This document shows, in pieces, positions 18,534 through 27,889 of a DNA stretch of 64,000 nucleotides (its first letter is position 1; each line of letters opens with the position of its first letter). The stretch lies in contig CAWCDM010000087.1 of NCBI GenBank assembly GCA_963794185.1, positions 1 to 64,000 on the forward strand, read 5' to 3'. The position numbers and the translations under genes were made by a program. The notes under the pieces are model-generated. The model searched no databases, had not been told where the DNA came from, and saw nothing but the letters and a program-made list of their open reading frames with translations. Source of the DNA: JAMXLO01 sp963794185 (GTDB taxonomy: Bacteria; Pseudomonadota; Alphaproteobacteria; Acetobacterales; Acetobacteraceae).

Positions 18534-19580
18534 ATGCCGCATCCCTCGACCTGGCTGACGGTGCTGCCGCAGGGGCTCTGGTGCGCGCCTGGCGGCTTCT
18601 TCATCGATCCGCTGCAGGCGGTGGACCGCGCGGTGATCACCCACGCGCATTCCGACCACGCCCGTTCAGGCCATCGTGCCGTGCTGGCGAGTGCCGACAC
18701 GATCGCGCTGATGACTGCCCGGCTGGGCGAGGGCCGTGCGGGGGAGACGCAGCAGGCGTTGGGCTGGGGCGAGACGCTGCAGGTGGGCGATGTGCGGCTG
18801 TGGCTGCAGCCGGCCGGGCACGTGCTCGGCAGCGCCCAGGTTGCGATGGAATTCCAGGGCACGCGGGCGGTTGTCAGCGGCGACTACAAGCGGACCGCCG
18901 ACCCGACCTGCGCCGGATTTGTGCCGGTTCCCTGCGACGTTTTCGTGACCGAGGCGACGTTCGCGCTGCCGGTGTTCCACCACCCTCCGCCGGAGCAGGA
19001 GATCGGCCGGCTGCTGGCGAGCGTGGCGCTGTTCCCCGAGCGGACGCATGTCGTCGGCTGCTATGCACTCGGCAAGTGCCAGCGGCTGATCATCCTGCTG
19101 CGCAAGGCGGGGTGGGACGGGCCGATCTGGCTGCACGGCGCGCTGGTCTCGCTCTGCCAGGTCTACGAGTCACGCGGCGTGGCGCTTGGCGATCTTCGGG
19201 CCGCCACAGGAGCGGCGAAGGGCGAACTGGTTGGCGCGATCGTGCTGGCGCCGCCCGGTGCGGTAGCGGATCGCTGGGCGCGGCGGCTGGCCGATCCGGT
19301 GGTCGCGATGGCGTCGGGCTGGATGCGGGTGCGCCAGCGGGCGAAATCGCGCGGGGTGGAGCTGCCGCTGGTGATCTCCGACCATGCCGACTGGGCGGAA
19401 CTGAACGCAACGCTGGATGACGTGGGCGCACCCGAGGTCTGGGTGACGCATGGCCGCGAGGAGGCACTGATCCACGCTGCCGGGCTGCGCGGCATCAAGG
19501 GGCGGGCGCTGCGGCTGGTGGGCTACGGCGAGGAAGACGAGACGGAGAATCCAATTGAAGCAGAGGCGGCGTCGGCGTAA
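18534..19580 (+). CDS. ligase-associated DNA exonuclease (metallo-beta-lactamase/beta-CASP fold)
   Basis: 348-residue nuclease of the MBL-fold exonuclease group that accompanies Lhr-core, PdeM and ATP-dependent ligase. Metal-site motif 'THAHSDHARSGH' (about 37-48) gives the H-x-H-x-D-H signature; further ligands are 'GHVLGSAQ' (about 95), 'SGDYKRT' (about 115), 'ISDHADW' (near 282) and 'VTHGREEAL' (near 305). Length fits the family (about 330-350). It starts 50 bases after the Hint gene on the same strand. In many genomes the ATP-dependent DNA ligase follows directly; here a toxin-antitoxin pair follows and no ligase is found in the window. Confidence 0.9.
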   Translation: MPHPSTWLTVLPQGLWCAPGGFFIDPLQAVDRAVITHAHSDHARSGHRAVLASADTIALMTARLGEGRAGETQQALGWGETLQVGDVRLWLQPAGHVLGSAQVAMEFQGTRAVVSGDYKRTADPTCAGFVPVPCDVFVTEATFALPVFHHPPPEQEIGRLLASVALFPERTHVVGCYALGKCQRLIILLRKAGWDGPIWLHGALVSLCQVYESRGVALGDLRAATGAAKGELVGAIVLAPPGAVADRWARRLADPVVAMASGWMRVRQRAKSRGVELPLVISDHADWAELNATLDDVGAPEVWVTHGREEALIHAAGLRGIKGRALRLVGYGEEDETENPIEAEAASA

Positions 19581-19602
19581 TTTCCTCTGAAGTGGAGCGG
19601 AA

Positions 19603-19864
19603 ATGGAGCCGTCAGTGCCCGTCAATCTCTCGATCAAGAACGCGCCCGACGACGTCGTGCAGCAGCTTCGCGAGCGGGCGGCGCGCAATCACCGGTCGCT
19701 TCAAGGCGAGCTCATGGCGATCATCGAGGAGGCGGTCCGGCCCGGCGCGAGGCTGACGCCGCACGAGGTACCTGGCCGAGATCCGCAAACTCGGCCTGAA
19801 ATCGCCGAACGAGGCAGCCGCGATGGTTCGGGCGGATCGTGACAGCGGGCACCGCGATCACTAA
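19603..19864 (+). CDS. FitA/VapB-type ribbon-helix-helix antitoxin (frame break)
   Basis: Arc-type antitoxin, about 86 residues after correction. 'PVNLSIKNAPDDVVQQLRER' and 'NHRSLQGELMAIIEEA' are the beta strand and two helices of the DNA-binding dimer. The written frame ends at 19842 with a nonsense tail; removing one G in the stretch around 19767 gives the expected C-terminus 'EIRKLGLKSPNEAAAMVRAD', which binds the toxin, and a TAA at 19862-19864. It overlaps the toxin start by about 25 bases, the usual coupled arrangement. GGAGCGGAA upstream serves as ribosome site. It should repress its own operon. Confidence 0.82.
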
Positions 19865-20231
19865 GGTCGTCGACGCCTCGGCGTTCGTCGCGGTCACCTT
19901 CGATGAGCCCGATGCGGACGCGGTCGTGGCTCGGTTGGGCAATGCGGACTTGGTCGCGCCTCGACTGCTCGAGTTCGAACTGGCGAACGTGTGTCTCAGG
20001 AAAATCCGGCAGACGCCCGCGCAACGCGACCGCTTGCTGGCAGCCTATCGTAGCCGGCACCGGCTTCCGGTGGGAACGATGGATGTCGACCATCTGGAGG
20101 TCCTGACCCTTGCGGAGCGCGTCGGACTGTCGAGTTACGATGCCTGCTATCTGTGGCTCGCCCGGTCGATCGGTGCCGAACTGGTGACACTTGACCGCAG
20201 GCTCGATACTGCCGCAAGGAGGATGAAATGA
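19839..20231 (+). CDS. PIN-domain toxin, VapC/FitB type
   Basis: 130-residue PIN-domain endoribonuclease. The acidic active-site residues are in place: D in 'VVDASAFV' (about 12), E in 'LEFELANV' (about 46), D in 'SYDACYLWLA' (about 100) and D in 'LVTLDRRL' (about 119). Family members cut tRNA or rRNA at specific sites when released from their antitoxin. The start is a GTG inside the antitoxin gene. The next gene, a cupin, overlaps the stop by four bases, so it may be co-expressed. Confidence 0.88.
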   Translation: MTAGTAITKVVDASAFVAVTFDEPDADAVVARLGNADLVAPRLLEFELANVCLRKIRQTPAQRDRLLAAYRSRHRLPVGTMDVDHLEVLTLAERVGLSSYDACYLWLARSIGAELVTLDRRLDTAARRMK

Positions 20232-20725
20232 CCGAACCCCAGACCTTCACATTCGCCGACGACGGCGCGATCCCCAATTCGAGGCTGCCGCTGCTGGTGT
20301 ACCGCCAGGCGGTGCCTGCCGATCCGGCGGCGATCGAGCGCCTGTTCACGGCGAACCGATGGCCTGCGGCCTGGCGCGACCAGGTGCATCCGTTCCACCA
20401 CTTCCACAGCGACGCGCATGAAGTGCTCGGCGTCGCCAGCGGTGAGGCGCAGGTGCGTTTCGGCGGCCCGGCGGGCGAGGTGCTGACCGTGCGCGCCGGC
20501 GATGTCGTGGTGGTGCCGGCCGGCGTCGGCCACTGCAACGAAGCCAAGACTGCCGACCTGCTGATCGTCGGTGCCTATCCGGACAACACCGAGCGGCGCG
20601 ACCTGCGTCGCGGCAAGCCGGCGGAGCATGACGAGGTTGTGCGCAACATCGCCGCGGTGAAGGCACCGGCCGCCGATCCGGTGAGCGGCTCCGCTGGTCC
20701 ATTGATGCGGATCTGGGGCGGCTAG
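20228..20725 (+). CDS. cupin-domain protein
   Basis: 165-residue cupin. The double-stranded beta-helix core lies at about 60-125, with metal motif 1 in 'HPFHHFHSDAHEVLGV' (His residues about 55-64 and Glu) and motif 2 'VPAGVGHCNEA' (about 97-107). Single cupins of this type are often sugar or keto-acid binding proteins or small dioxygenases; the function is unknown. The ATG overlaps the VapC stop (ATGA), an unusual neighbour for a toxin-antitoxin pair. Followed by a perfect hairpin that likely ends transcription. Confidence 0.85.
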   Translation: MTEPQTFTFADDGAIPNSRLPLLVYRQAVPADPAAIERLFTANRWPAAWRDQVHPFHHFHSDAHEVLGVASGEAQVRFGGPAGEVLTVRAGDVVVVPAGVGHCNEAKTADLLIVGAYPDNTERRDLRRGKPAEHDEVVRNIAAVKAPAADPVSGSAGPLMRIWGG

Positions 20726-20756
20726 ACCGAACTCAGGTTGACATGGAAAGACGCAC

Positions 20757-20780
20757 ACCTCGCCCGCTTGCGGGCGAGGT
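20757..20780. terminator. perfect hairpin between convergent genes (type B repeat core)
   Basis: ACCTCGCCCGC-TT-GCGGGCGAGGT: an 11-base perfect stem with a 2-base loop, lying between the convergent cupin and ABC ATPase genes. No T-run follows, so Rho-independent termination is only probable. It is the short form of the type B repeats at 25921 and 59843. Confidence 0.55.
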
Positions 20781-20797
20781 CCGCGGATGCGCTGTAA

Positions 20798-22406
20798 TCA
20801 CGTCAGCCAATTGCGGCCTGGGATCGAGGCGATCAGTTCCCGCGTGTACGGGTGCTGCGGGCGAGCGAACAGCTCCGCCGCCGGACCATATTCCACCACC
20901 TGGCCGCAGCGCATCACCGCGACAGTGTCGCAGACCTGTGCCGCCACGCGGAGATCATGGGTGATCAGCAGCATCGCAAGATCGAGCCGCCGCCTGATGT
21001 CATCAAGCAGCGCCAGCACCTGCGCCTGCACCGAGACATCCAAAGCAGACACCGGTTCGTCTGCGATCAGCAATTCTGGTTCCAGCGCCAGCGCCCGCGC
21101 GATGCCGATGCGCTGGCGTTGTCCGCCGGAGAACTCGTGTGGGAAACGGCGGATTGCCGACGGATCGAGCCCAACCAGGGCGAGCAGTTCCGCCGCCCTC
21201 ACCAGGGCCGGCCTTGCGCGGCATCCCCTGAGCCACGGGTCCCGCCGCGATGATCTCGCCCACCGCCCAGCGCGGATTGAGCGAGCCGAAAGGATCCTGG
21301 AACACCATCTGGATGCGTCGCCGGTACGGCCGCAGCGCCGATCGCGAAAGCCGGCTGAGATCGGCGCCATGGAAGTCGATCCGTCCACTGTCAGGGCGCA
21401 GCAGCCGCACGATCAGTCGCGCAAGCGTGGTCTTTCCGGAGCCGCTCTCGCCCACCACGCCCAGTGTTTCACCTCGACGCACAGCGATGTCGACCCGATC
21501 GACTGCGACCACGTGTCGCGAATGGCGAAACCATGAACCCGTGGCGCGATAGGTCTTCGCCAGGGCATGTGTTCTGAGCACTTCGGGCGCATCCTGTGCA
21601 GCGTCCGTTCGGCCCGGGTGCAGCCGCGGCACGGCGGCGATCAGGGCCTGTGTATACTGGTGTCGTGGCGCCGCCAGCACCTGACGGACATCGCCTTCCT
21701 CCACCTTGCGGCCGTGTCGCATCACCGCAACGCGATCGGCGATCTCCGCGACCACGCCGAAATCATGGGTGATGAACAGGATGCCCATGTGGCGCTCGAC
21801 CTGGATCTGCTTGAGCAGCCGCAGGATCTGCATCTGCGTCGTCACGTCCAGCGCCGTGGTCGGTTCATCCGCGATCAGCAGGTCCGGCGACAGGGCGAGC
21901 GCCATTGCGATCATCACGCGCTGCCGCTGCCCGCCCGACAGATTGTGCGGATGCGCGCGCCGCAACAGAGCCGGCTCCGGCAGGCCGACCGACGCAAGCA
22001 ACGCCTCTATGCGACGGTGCAAAGCATGCGTTGCCACCCGTTCATGCGCGCGGATCGCTTCGCCGATCTGCTCGCCCACGGTCAGCACCGGATTGAGTGC
22101 CGCCATCGGCTCCTGGAAGATCATCGAGATGCGCGCGCCGCGCAGCTGACGCATCTGCACCGGCGGCAGCGTAACGAGATCCAGTCTGCCATAGCGGATC
22201 GCGCCGGCGCTGATTACGAGCTGGCCCTTCGGCAACAGGCCAAGCACCGACTGCGCGGTGACCGACTTGCCGGAGCCGGATTCGCCGACGAGGCACAGGA
22301 TTTCGTTGCGTCCGATCGTGAGGTCGAGGTCCTCGACCGCATGGCGCCGATCGGCGCCGGCGGGCAGATCGATCGTCAGGCCCTCGATCGCGAGCACCTG
22401 ATCCAT
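20798..22406 (-). CDS. peptide-type ABC transporter ATPase, two fused nucleotide-binding domains (frame break)
   Basis: About 535-residue ATPase with two DppD/DppF-like halves, as in GsiA and YejF. Half 1: 'GESGSGKSV' (about 40), 'LSGGQRQRVMIAMAL' and 'LLIADEPTTALDV'. Half 2: 'GESGSGKTT' (about 325), then 'FSGGQRQRIGIARAL' and 'LLIADEPVSALDV' in the neighbouring frame; a one-base break near 21215 separates the parts. 'HPYTRELIASIPG' near the end is the oligopeptide-ATPase tail signature. The ATG overlaps the upstream permease stop (TGATG). Last gene of the operon running from 25801. Confidence 0.9.
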
Positions 22407-23234
22407 CAGGCGCGGCCCTGTCGCGCCAGACGCGGGTTCAGCGCATCGTTCAAGCCGTCGCCGATCAGATTGAGCGCCAGCACCGTCAGCACGATCGCCA
22501 AGCCCGGGAACACGCTCATCCACCAGGCGCGTCGGATCACCGTGCGCGCCGCGCCGATCATGTAGCCCCAGCTCATCAGGTTGGGATCGCCCAGGCCGAG
22601 AAAGCTCAAGGCCGATTCCAGCAGGATCGATGTCGCCACCAGCAGCGATGCCGAGACGATGATCGGCGACAGCGCATTCGGCAGGATCTGCGTGACGATG
22701 ATGCGCAGGTCGGATTCGCCGACCAGGATTGCCGCCTGCACGAACTCGCGTGCCCGCAGCGACAGGAATTCGCCGCGCACGATGCGCGCCACCGGCGGCC
22801 AGCTCACCAGTCCGATCGCCACCACGATGGATGCAACGCTCGGCGTGAACAACGCCACCAGCACGATCAGCAGAATGAAATTCGGGATGGTCTGGAAGAA
22901 TTCGGTCACGCGCATCAACGCGTCATCGATACGCCCGCCATAGTAGCCTGCCGTCGCGCCGATGCTCACGCCGATCGACACCGCCACCAGTGCGGCCACC
23001 AGCGCCGATCAGCAGCGAGACGCGCGCGCCGTGCATGATGCCGGACGCGATATCGCGGCCCAGCATGTCGCTGCCCAGCAGAAAGCCGCGTGCGCCGGGC
23101 GGTCGGAACGGTGCGCCGGCCATGTCCCATGGGCTGGCGGGGTAGAACACCGGCGCCAGTGCGGCCATCGCGATCACCAGTCCAAGAATCGCCAGGCCCG
23201 CCGCGGCGCCGCGATTGCGCAGAAAGCGCCGCAT
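22406..23234 (-). CDS. peptide-type ABC transporter permease, DppC-like (frame break)
   Basis: About 276-residue inner-membrane permease. The N-terminus 'MRRFLRNRGAAAGLAILGLV' and the loop 'LLGSDMLGRDIASGIMHGAR' are typical of DppC/OppC/GsiD; the EAA loop is 'AREFVQAAILVGESDLRIIV' and five to six helices are visible. A one-base loss near 23007 breaks the frame between 'VSLLIG' and 'ALVAALVAVS'. The start overlaps the DppB-like stop (TGATG) and its stop overlaps the ATPase start, so the operon is tightly coupled. Confidence 0.88.
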
Positions 23235-24211
23235 CAGGCCGCCGAACCGATGCGCGGATCCACAAGCGTATAGACCAGATCGGTCAGCAGATTGAACGCG
23301 ATCACCATGATCGACGTCACGATGAACACGCCGAGCAGTACGGTGTAGTCGCGCCCGATCACTGCCTCGAAGGCGAGCCGGCCGATGCCGGGCCAGGCGA
23401 ACACGGTTTCGATCAGCACGGAGCCGCCGACCAGATACCCGGCCTGCAGTCCGGCATACGACACCACCGGCAGCAGCGCGTTGCGCAGGATGTGCCGCCG
23501 CACGACGCGCCGTTCGGTCAGGCCCTTGGCGCGTGCAGTGCGCACATAGTCGAGGTCCGCCACTTCCAGCATCGCGGCCCGCGTCAGCCGGGCATAGATC
23601 GCGACGAAGAAAAGGCCGAGGGTGCCGGCGGGCAGGATCAAATGCTGGAGCACGTCGCCGACCAGTGCGAGGCCGGTGAGGTTCGCGCCGACCGACGTCA
23701 TGCCGAAGGGCGGCAGCCAGTCGAGCTGGATGGAGAACAGCAGCACCGCCATCAGGCCGATCCAGAAACTCGGCGTGGCAAACACCAGCAGTGCCAGCGC
23801 CGTGATGGCACTGTCGGCAAGCTGTCCGGCGCGCATGGCGGCGAGTGCGCCGAGCGAGACGCCGGCGGCCAGCGCGAGCGCCATCGCGGTCCCGGTCAGC
23901 AGCAATGTCGCCGGCAGCCGTTCGGCGATCAGCGTTGCGACCGGTGTCCGCTGCCGATACGAAAAGCCGAGATCCCCTTCCGCCACGTGACCGACATACA
24001 ACGCAAGCTGCACCCACAGCGGCTTGTCGAGACCGAACTCGTGGCGGAGATCGTCCAGATATTTCTGGTCGGCGGCGCCGGCCTCGCCGGCGATCACCAG
24101 GGCGGGGTCCCCCGGCGTCAGGCGGATCAAAAGGAAGTTCAGCACGATGATCGCAAATACCACCACGACGGCCTTGCCAAGCCGCCGCAGGACGAAACCG
24201 AGCCGGCCCAT
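23234..24211 (-). CDS. peptide-type ABC transporter permease, DppB-like
   Basis: About 325-residue permease starting MGRLGFVLRRLGKAVVV, with the DppB/GsiC hallmarks: first helix ending 'LIRLTPGDPA', the periplasmic stretch 'GDLGFSYRQRTPVATLIAERL', six helices and the EAA loop 'DYVRTARAKGLTERRVV'. The sequence as written joins it in one frame to the upstream binding protein. The true start at 24211 is set by a family-typical N-terminus and by a TGA nine bases upstream in the binding-protein frame. Partner of the DppC-like permease. Confidence 0.9.
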   Translation of the reverse strand: MGRLGFVLRRLGKAVVVVFAIIVLNFLLIRLTPGDPALVIAGEAGAADQKYLDDLRHEFGLDKPLWVQLALYVGHVAEGDLGFSYRQRTPVATLIAERLPATLLLTGTAMALALAAGVSLGALAAMRAGQLADSAITALALLVFATPSFWIGLMAVLLFSIQLDWLPPFGMTSVGANLTGLALVGDVLQHLILPAGTLGLFFVAIYARLTRAAMLEVADLDYVRTARAKGLTERRVVRRHILRNALLPVVSYAGLQAGYLVGGSVLIETVFAWPGIGRLAFEAVIGRDYTVLLGVFIVTSIMVIAFNLLTDLVYTLVDPRIGSAA

Positions 24212-24219
24212 CGCGCCGG

Positions 24220-25801
24220 TCAGCCGGCCTTGTAGGCCTGGTCGAAGTCCCCGAGGCAGCCGTTCGAAATCGATGATCAAATCGTGGAACGATCGGCTGA
24301 CGAAGCTGGGGAACTGCAGCTCGGTCAGATACACCACAGGAACGTCGTCGCTGATGATATGCTGTGCCTGGCTGTAAAGTTTCTGCGCGTCGGCGTCCGG
24401 TGCGACGGCCGCGCGGGCGAAGATGTCGTCGATCTCGGGATTGGAATACCCCTCCACGTTGGTCGAAATCACGCCCTTGCGGATGTTCGAGCTGACATAG
24501 CTGCGCGCGACGCCCAGCGCCGGATGCATGAACTGGCTGAGGAAGTTGAAGCACAGCTCGAATTCCCAGTTCGAGTTGCGCTGCAGGAAGCCGGCAGAGT
24601 CGGTGGTCTCGATTGTCGCCTCGATGCCGACCTTGCCGAACTGCTGCTTCACGAATTCGGCCTGGCGGGTCCATACCTCGCCGTAGGGCAGCGCCAACAC
24701 GCTGACACGCTGGCGGACGCCATTCGCGTCGGGTTTCAACCCCATGTCGTCCAGCAGGGCGATGGCGCGCTTCGGGTCATATGGGTATTTCACCAATGCG
24801 GCGTCATCGTAGTAGCGGGTGGTGGTGGCGATCGGTCCATTTGCTACCTTGCCCAGACCAAAGTAGAGATTGTCGACGATGAACTGGCGGTCGAGCGCGT
24901 GCATCATCGCCTTGCGGAACCGCCTGTCCTGGAATTTGGGCAGCCGCAGGTTGATGTCCATCCAGGCGATCGGCGAGATCGCCTCGTTGCCTTTGGTGAA
25001 GAAATCGAGCTGCTTCAGTTCCTTCAATCGCGGCACTTCGAAGCTTTCGACATCGTTGTTCTGGGCCATGTCGACGCGGCCGCTTTCGAGCGCGGCCACG
25101 CGCTGTGCGCTGTCTGGCACGACGTTGTAGAAGATCTCGTCGAGATAGGGCTGGCCCGGTTTCCAGTATCCGTCGTGGCGCACCAGATGGATGAAGCTGC
25201 CCTTGCGCCATTCCGCCAGCTTGAACGGACCGGTGCCGATCGGCGTGGCATTGGCGGGATTGGCGCGGAAGTCGCCTTTGCCGTCGTAGATGTGCTTCGG
25301 CATCATCGGACAGCCGGAATGAATGAACGCGGAAATGAACGCGCCGAACGGCTGCTTCAGCGTGAACTGAACGGTGTGGGGATCGAGCGCCGCGATTTCG
25401 GCGCAACGTTCGAACATCGCCCGCCAGCGGGCATGCGTCTCCGGCAGGAATTTAGTGGTGGTGAAGACGACGTCATCGGCGGTGAAGACCTCGCCGTCGT
25501 GCCAGGTCGCATTGGGCTGCAGGCTGAACGTGTAGACCAGGCCATCCGATGAGGTGGTCCATGATTTCGCGAGGCAGGGCAGGGGCTGCAGATCGAAGCT
25601 GTAGCGCAGCAGCCCCTGGTAAATCTTGCAGGCAACGAGCTGCGTCGGCAGCAACTGGTTCAGGCCGAGCACGAGGCCGGGGGGTTCCGGATTGACGATG
25701 CTGCGCAACGTGCCGCCACGCTTCGGTGTCTGCGCCTGCGCGATTTTTCCGGTCGCTGCTACCAGGCCAGCCGCCAACACACCCCGCCTCGACCAGTTCA
25801 T
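24220..25801 (-). CDS. peptide-type ABC transporter solute-binding protein (frame break near C-terminus)
   Basis: About 526-residue SBP_bac_5 family periplasmic binding protein, first gene of the operon. The N-terminus 'NWSRRGVLAAG...AQAQ' is a twin-arginine-like signal peptide. Family blocks: 'LPCLAKSWTTSSDGLVYTF', 'WHDGEVFTADDVVFT' (about 95-110), 'GTGPFKLAEW' and 'KAMMHALDRQFIVDN'. Near 24255 a single-base indel throws the frame into the permease and makes a false 855-residue fusion; correcting it gives the usual tail 'GCLGDFDQAYKAG' and a TGA at 24220-24222. Ligand: di/oligopeptide, glutathione-like compound or another small solute; unknown. Confidence 0.88.
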
Positions 25802-25920
25802 CGCAGCCCCCGTCGGTTTCGCGACAGGCTATCGAAGTCGGATGGCAGCGGCAATTTTCGGCCCGTCATCGCTGCTTTCGCGGGATGACGATTTGAGCAA
25901 GTCCAGGATGACTGGATGAA

Positions 25921-26063
25921 TGTGCACCTCGCCCGCTTGCGGGAGAGGTCGGAGCGCGTAGCGCGACGGGAGAGGGCTGATCCGTCGTCATGTGTCTCTG
26001 GTGCGCACCCTCTCCCGCGTCGCTGACGCGACTGGGCCTCTCCCGCAGGCGGGAGAGGTGTAT
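25921..26063. repeat. composite palindromic repeat (type B)
   Basis: About 143 bases bounded by GTGCACCTCGCCCGC...GGGAGAGGT on the left and its mirror CCTCTCCCGC...GCGGGAGAGGTG on the right, with inner hairpins (AGCGCGTAGCGCG; GTCGCTGACGCGAC) and a central 'GGTGCGCACCCTCTCCCGC'. The 59843-59989 copy has the same plan; shorter copies lie at 20757 and 29035. It occupies most of the 320-base gap 25802-26122, which holds no gene. Confidence 0.75.
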
Positions 26064-26122
26064 TTGGCGGCCCGGTATTTCCAGTCACTACCAACGTGCT
26101 GTAACGCGACTAGTCGGGCAAC

Positions 26123-27100
26123 CTACGGCTCCAGAAATTCCTCGAGGTACTCTTCCGCACTGATGCGCCGTCCGACGATGCCGGCGAGGTACGCCTGCTC
26201 GCTGAATGTCTCGATCGTGGCACGGTTCCATTCAAATCCGTAGGGATGGAAATCAACACCCATCAGCGCCTCGGTCTCCTCGAGCTCCGCCTCAAGCCAC
26301 GGCGAAGCGTATGGGAACGAGCGCTGCGCCTTGGTGAAGGCCTCGTTGCAGCGGATGAACGCGTCGGTCAGCGCGCCGGCAATCCACTTGTTCGCTTCCC
26401 ACACCTCGCGCCGCAACACGACAAGATGCTGCGGAGGAAACATGCCGGTCCGACGGAAATAGTCGCGCTCGATCGCGCGTATGTCGGGAAACAGCCGCAC
26501 GATCGGCCCATCGGTTCGATCGTAGCGGCGCGGCCTCGGCGGACTGTAGATTGCATCCAGCTCGCCGGCGATCAGCATCTCCGACAGAGCGCGTCCCGGT
26601 GGCGCCGCATGCACACCGTCGGGCAGCGCATAAACGTGGCTGGTGATCTTTGGCTCGTCGACATCGCCGATCCACCATTGCAACAGCTCCGGCTTCACGC
26701 CGATGAAGCGCAGGAAATGGCGGTACCAAATCGAGCCACTGGCCACCCAGTCGTACATGCCGACGCGCTTGCCTGCCAGGCCGGCGGGCGTCTTCACCGG
26801 CCCGTCCTTGCACACATAAAGGTCGCGCGCGGTGAAATTGCGCAGCGGGAACACCGGCAGGGCGACGAGGCTGCGATCGCCCTTATCGATCCGCCGGAGA
26901 TGCCCGGCCATCGAGGATTTGCCGCCATGCACCGTCGGGTCAGTCGCGGCGCGGCGCAGCATCTCGGCGCGGATCGGCCAGGATCCCTCCCGGCCTAGAA
27001 TCATCGTCAGGTCGATCCCGTCGGGCCTCACCTCACCGATGGCCAGTGGCATCAAGCGTGCATAGTCGGCGCACGTCAGGCTGATCGGAAGATTGGCCAT
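26123..27100 (-). CDS. periplasmic-binding-fold protein, 4,5-dihydroxyphthalate decarboxylase-like
   Basis: 325-residue protein of the group annotated as 4,5-dihydroxyphthalate decarboxylase (Pht5-like) or ABC/NMT1-type binding protein. Seen: 'LTMILGREGSWPIRAEMLRR', 'FPLRNFTARDLYVCKDGP', 'GKRVGMYDWVASGSIWYRHF' and the C-terminal 'MGVDFHPYGFEWNRATIETF', matching the family's 'D-x-W/H-PYG-x-E-x-N' tail. No signal peptide, which argues for a cytoplasmic enzyme or an intracellular binding fold. The start at 27100 follows a GGGGGCG ribosome site; upstream frame extension lacks one. It stands alone beside the peptide ABC operon; no other phthalate genes are nearby. Confidence 0.75.
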   Translation of the reverse strand: MANLPISLTCADYARLMPLAIGEVRPDGIDLTMILGREGSWPIRAEMLRRAATDPTVHGGKSSMAGHLRRIDKGDRSLVALPVFPLRNFTARDLYVCKDGPVKTPAGLAGKRVGMYDWVASGSIWYRHFLRFIGVKPELLQWWIGDVDEPKITSHVYALPDGVHAAPPGRALSEMLIAGELDAIYSPPRPRRYDRTDGPIVRLFPDIRAIERDYFRRTGMFPPQHLVVLRREVWEANKWIAGALTDAFIRCNEAFTKAQRSFPYASPWLEAELEETEALMGVDFHPYGFEWNRATIETFSEQAYLAGIVGRRISAEEYLEEFLEP

Positions 27101-27268
27101 GCAACGCCCCCTGCCTCGGCAAAAGCGGACCGCAATCGCGGAGAGTCCCAGACCGTCTCGGCCATCACTCCACCGTCCAGGCAGGTGCCACTCTGGCCGG
27201 CAGCGGCAGGGCAATCAAGCGTGCGGCGTGGACAGCCGGTGTTTGCGGTGGCCCGCGCCGCGCCGGGA

Positions 27269-27775
27269 CTACCGGGTCTCCGCAGCGGCAGCCGGGATCG
27301 CCGACTGGATCAACTGCATCGTTTGCGCACGGTCACCGGCAGACAGTGCCCGCAGTGCCTGCGAGATCTGCGTCACCGCGGGATGGTCGCTCGGGTTGTT
27401 GGTCTGCTGCATCGGCACCGACCGGTCGAGCAGCCGGGTCTGCGCCATTTCCAGCGACTGCTGCGCTTCGCCTGTGCGGCCTGCCTGCAGGGCGGCCTGC
27501 GCGGCGCGGAGGAAGTCGACCGGAGTGGCATTCTCACCCACCTGTGGCGACGGAAGATTGGGCGCGATCAAGGAGCGGGTGTTGTTCTGATCGATATTGC
27601 TGGCTCGGTTTCCCTTCGGCAAGGACATGCCGGTGCCGATCTCGTTGCCGGGGCGCGCGCCGGTCTCCGGATTTGTGCCAGGCGGCACACCTTGCGCCGT
27701 GATCGTGCTCTGCGCGAGCACAGGCGTGCCGGCCAGAGTGGCCAGCACCGCGACGGACATGGCCAGGGAGCGCAT
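27269..27775 (-). CDS. small exported hypothetical protein
   Basis: 168 residues: signal peptide 'MRSLAMSVAVLATLAGTPVLAQ' (cleavage after 'VLA', about residue 21), a disordered Gly/Pro/Asn-rich middle, and a helical C-terminal region (about 90-160) with two Ala/Gln-rich repeats of TPR-like character ('FLRAAQAALQAGRTGEAQQS' and 'ALRALSAGDRAQTMQLIQSA'). The start is set by GGAG spaced 7 bases from the ATG. Not assigned to a named family; periplasmic location inferred. Confidence 0.7.
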   Translation of the reverse strand: MRSLAMSVAVLATLAGTPVLAQSTITAQGVPPGTNPETGARPGNEIGTGMSLPKGNRASNIDQNNTRSLIAPNLPSPQVGENATPVDFLRAAQAALQAGRTGEAQQSLEMAQTRLLDRSVPMQQTNNPSDHPAVTQISQALRALSAGDRAQTMQLIQSAIPAAAAETR

Positions 27776-27889
27776 CGGCATTCTCCTTCCCGCTTGTGGC
27801 TTCTGAACTTTGGTTACGGACATGGCATGCCGCAATTGTGGCGACGCGCCGCGGTGAGCGAAGCATAAGAGTTGAACGCCCGGCAGGCG

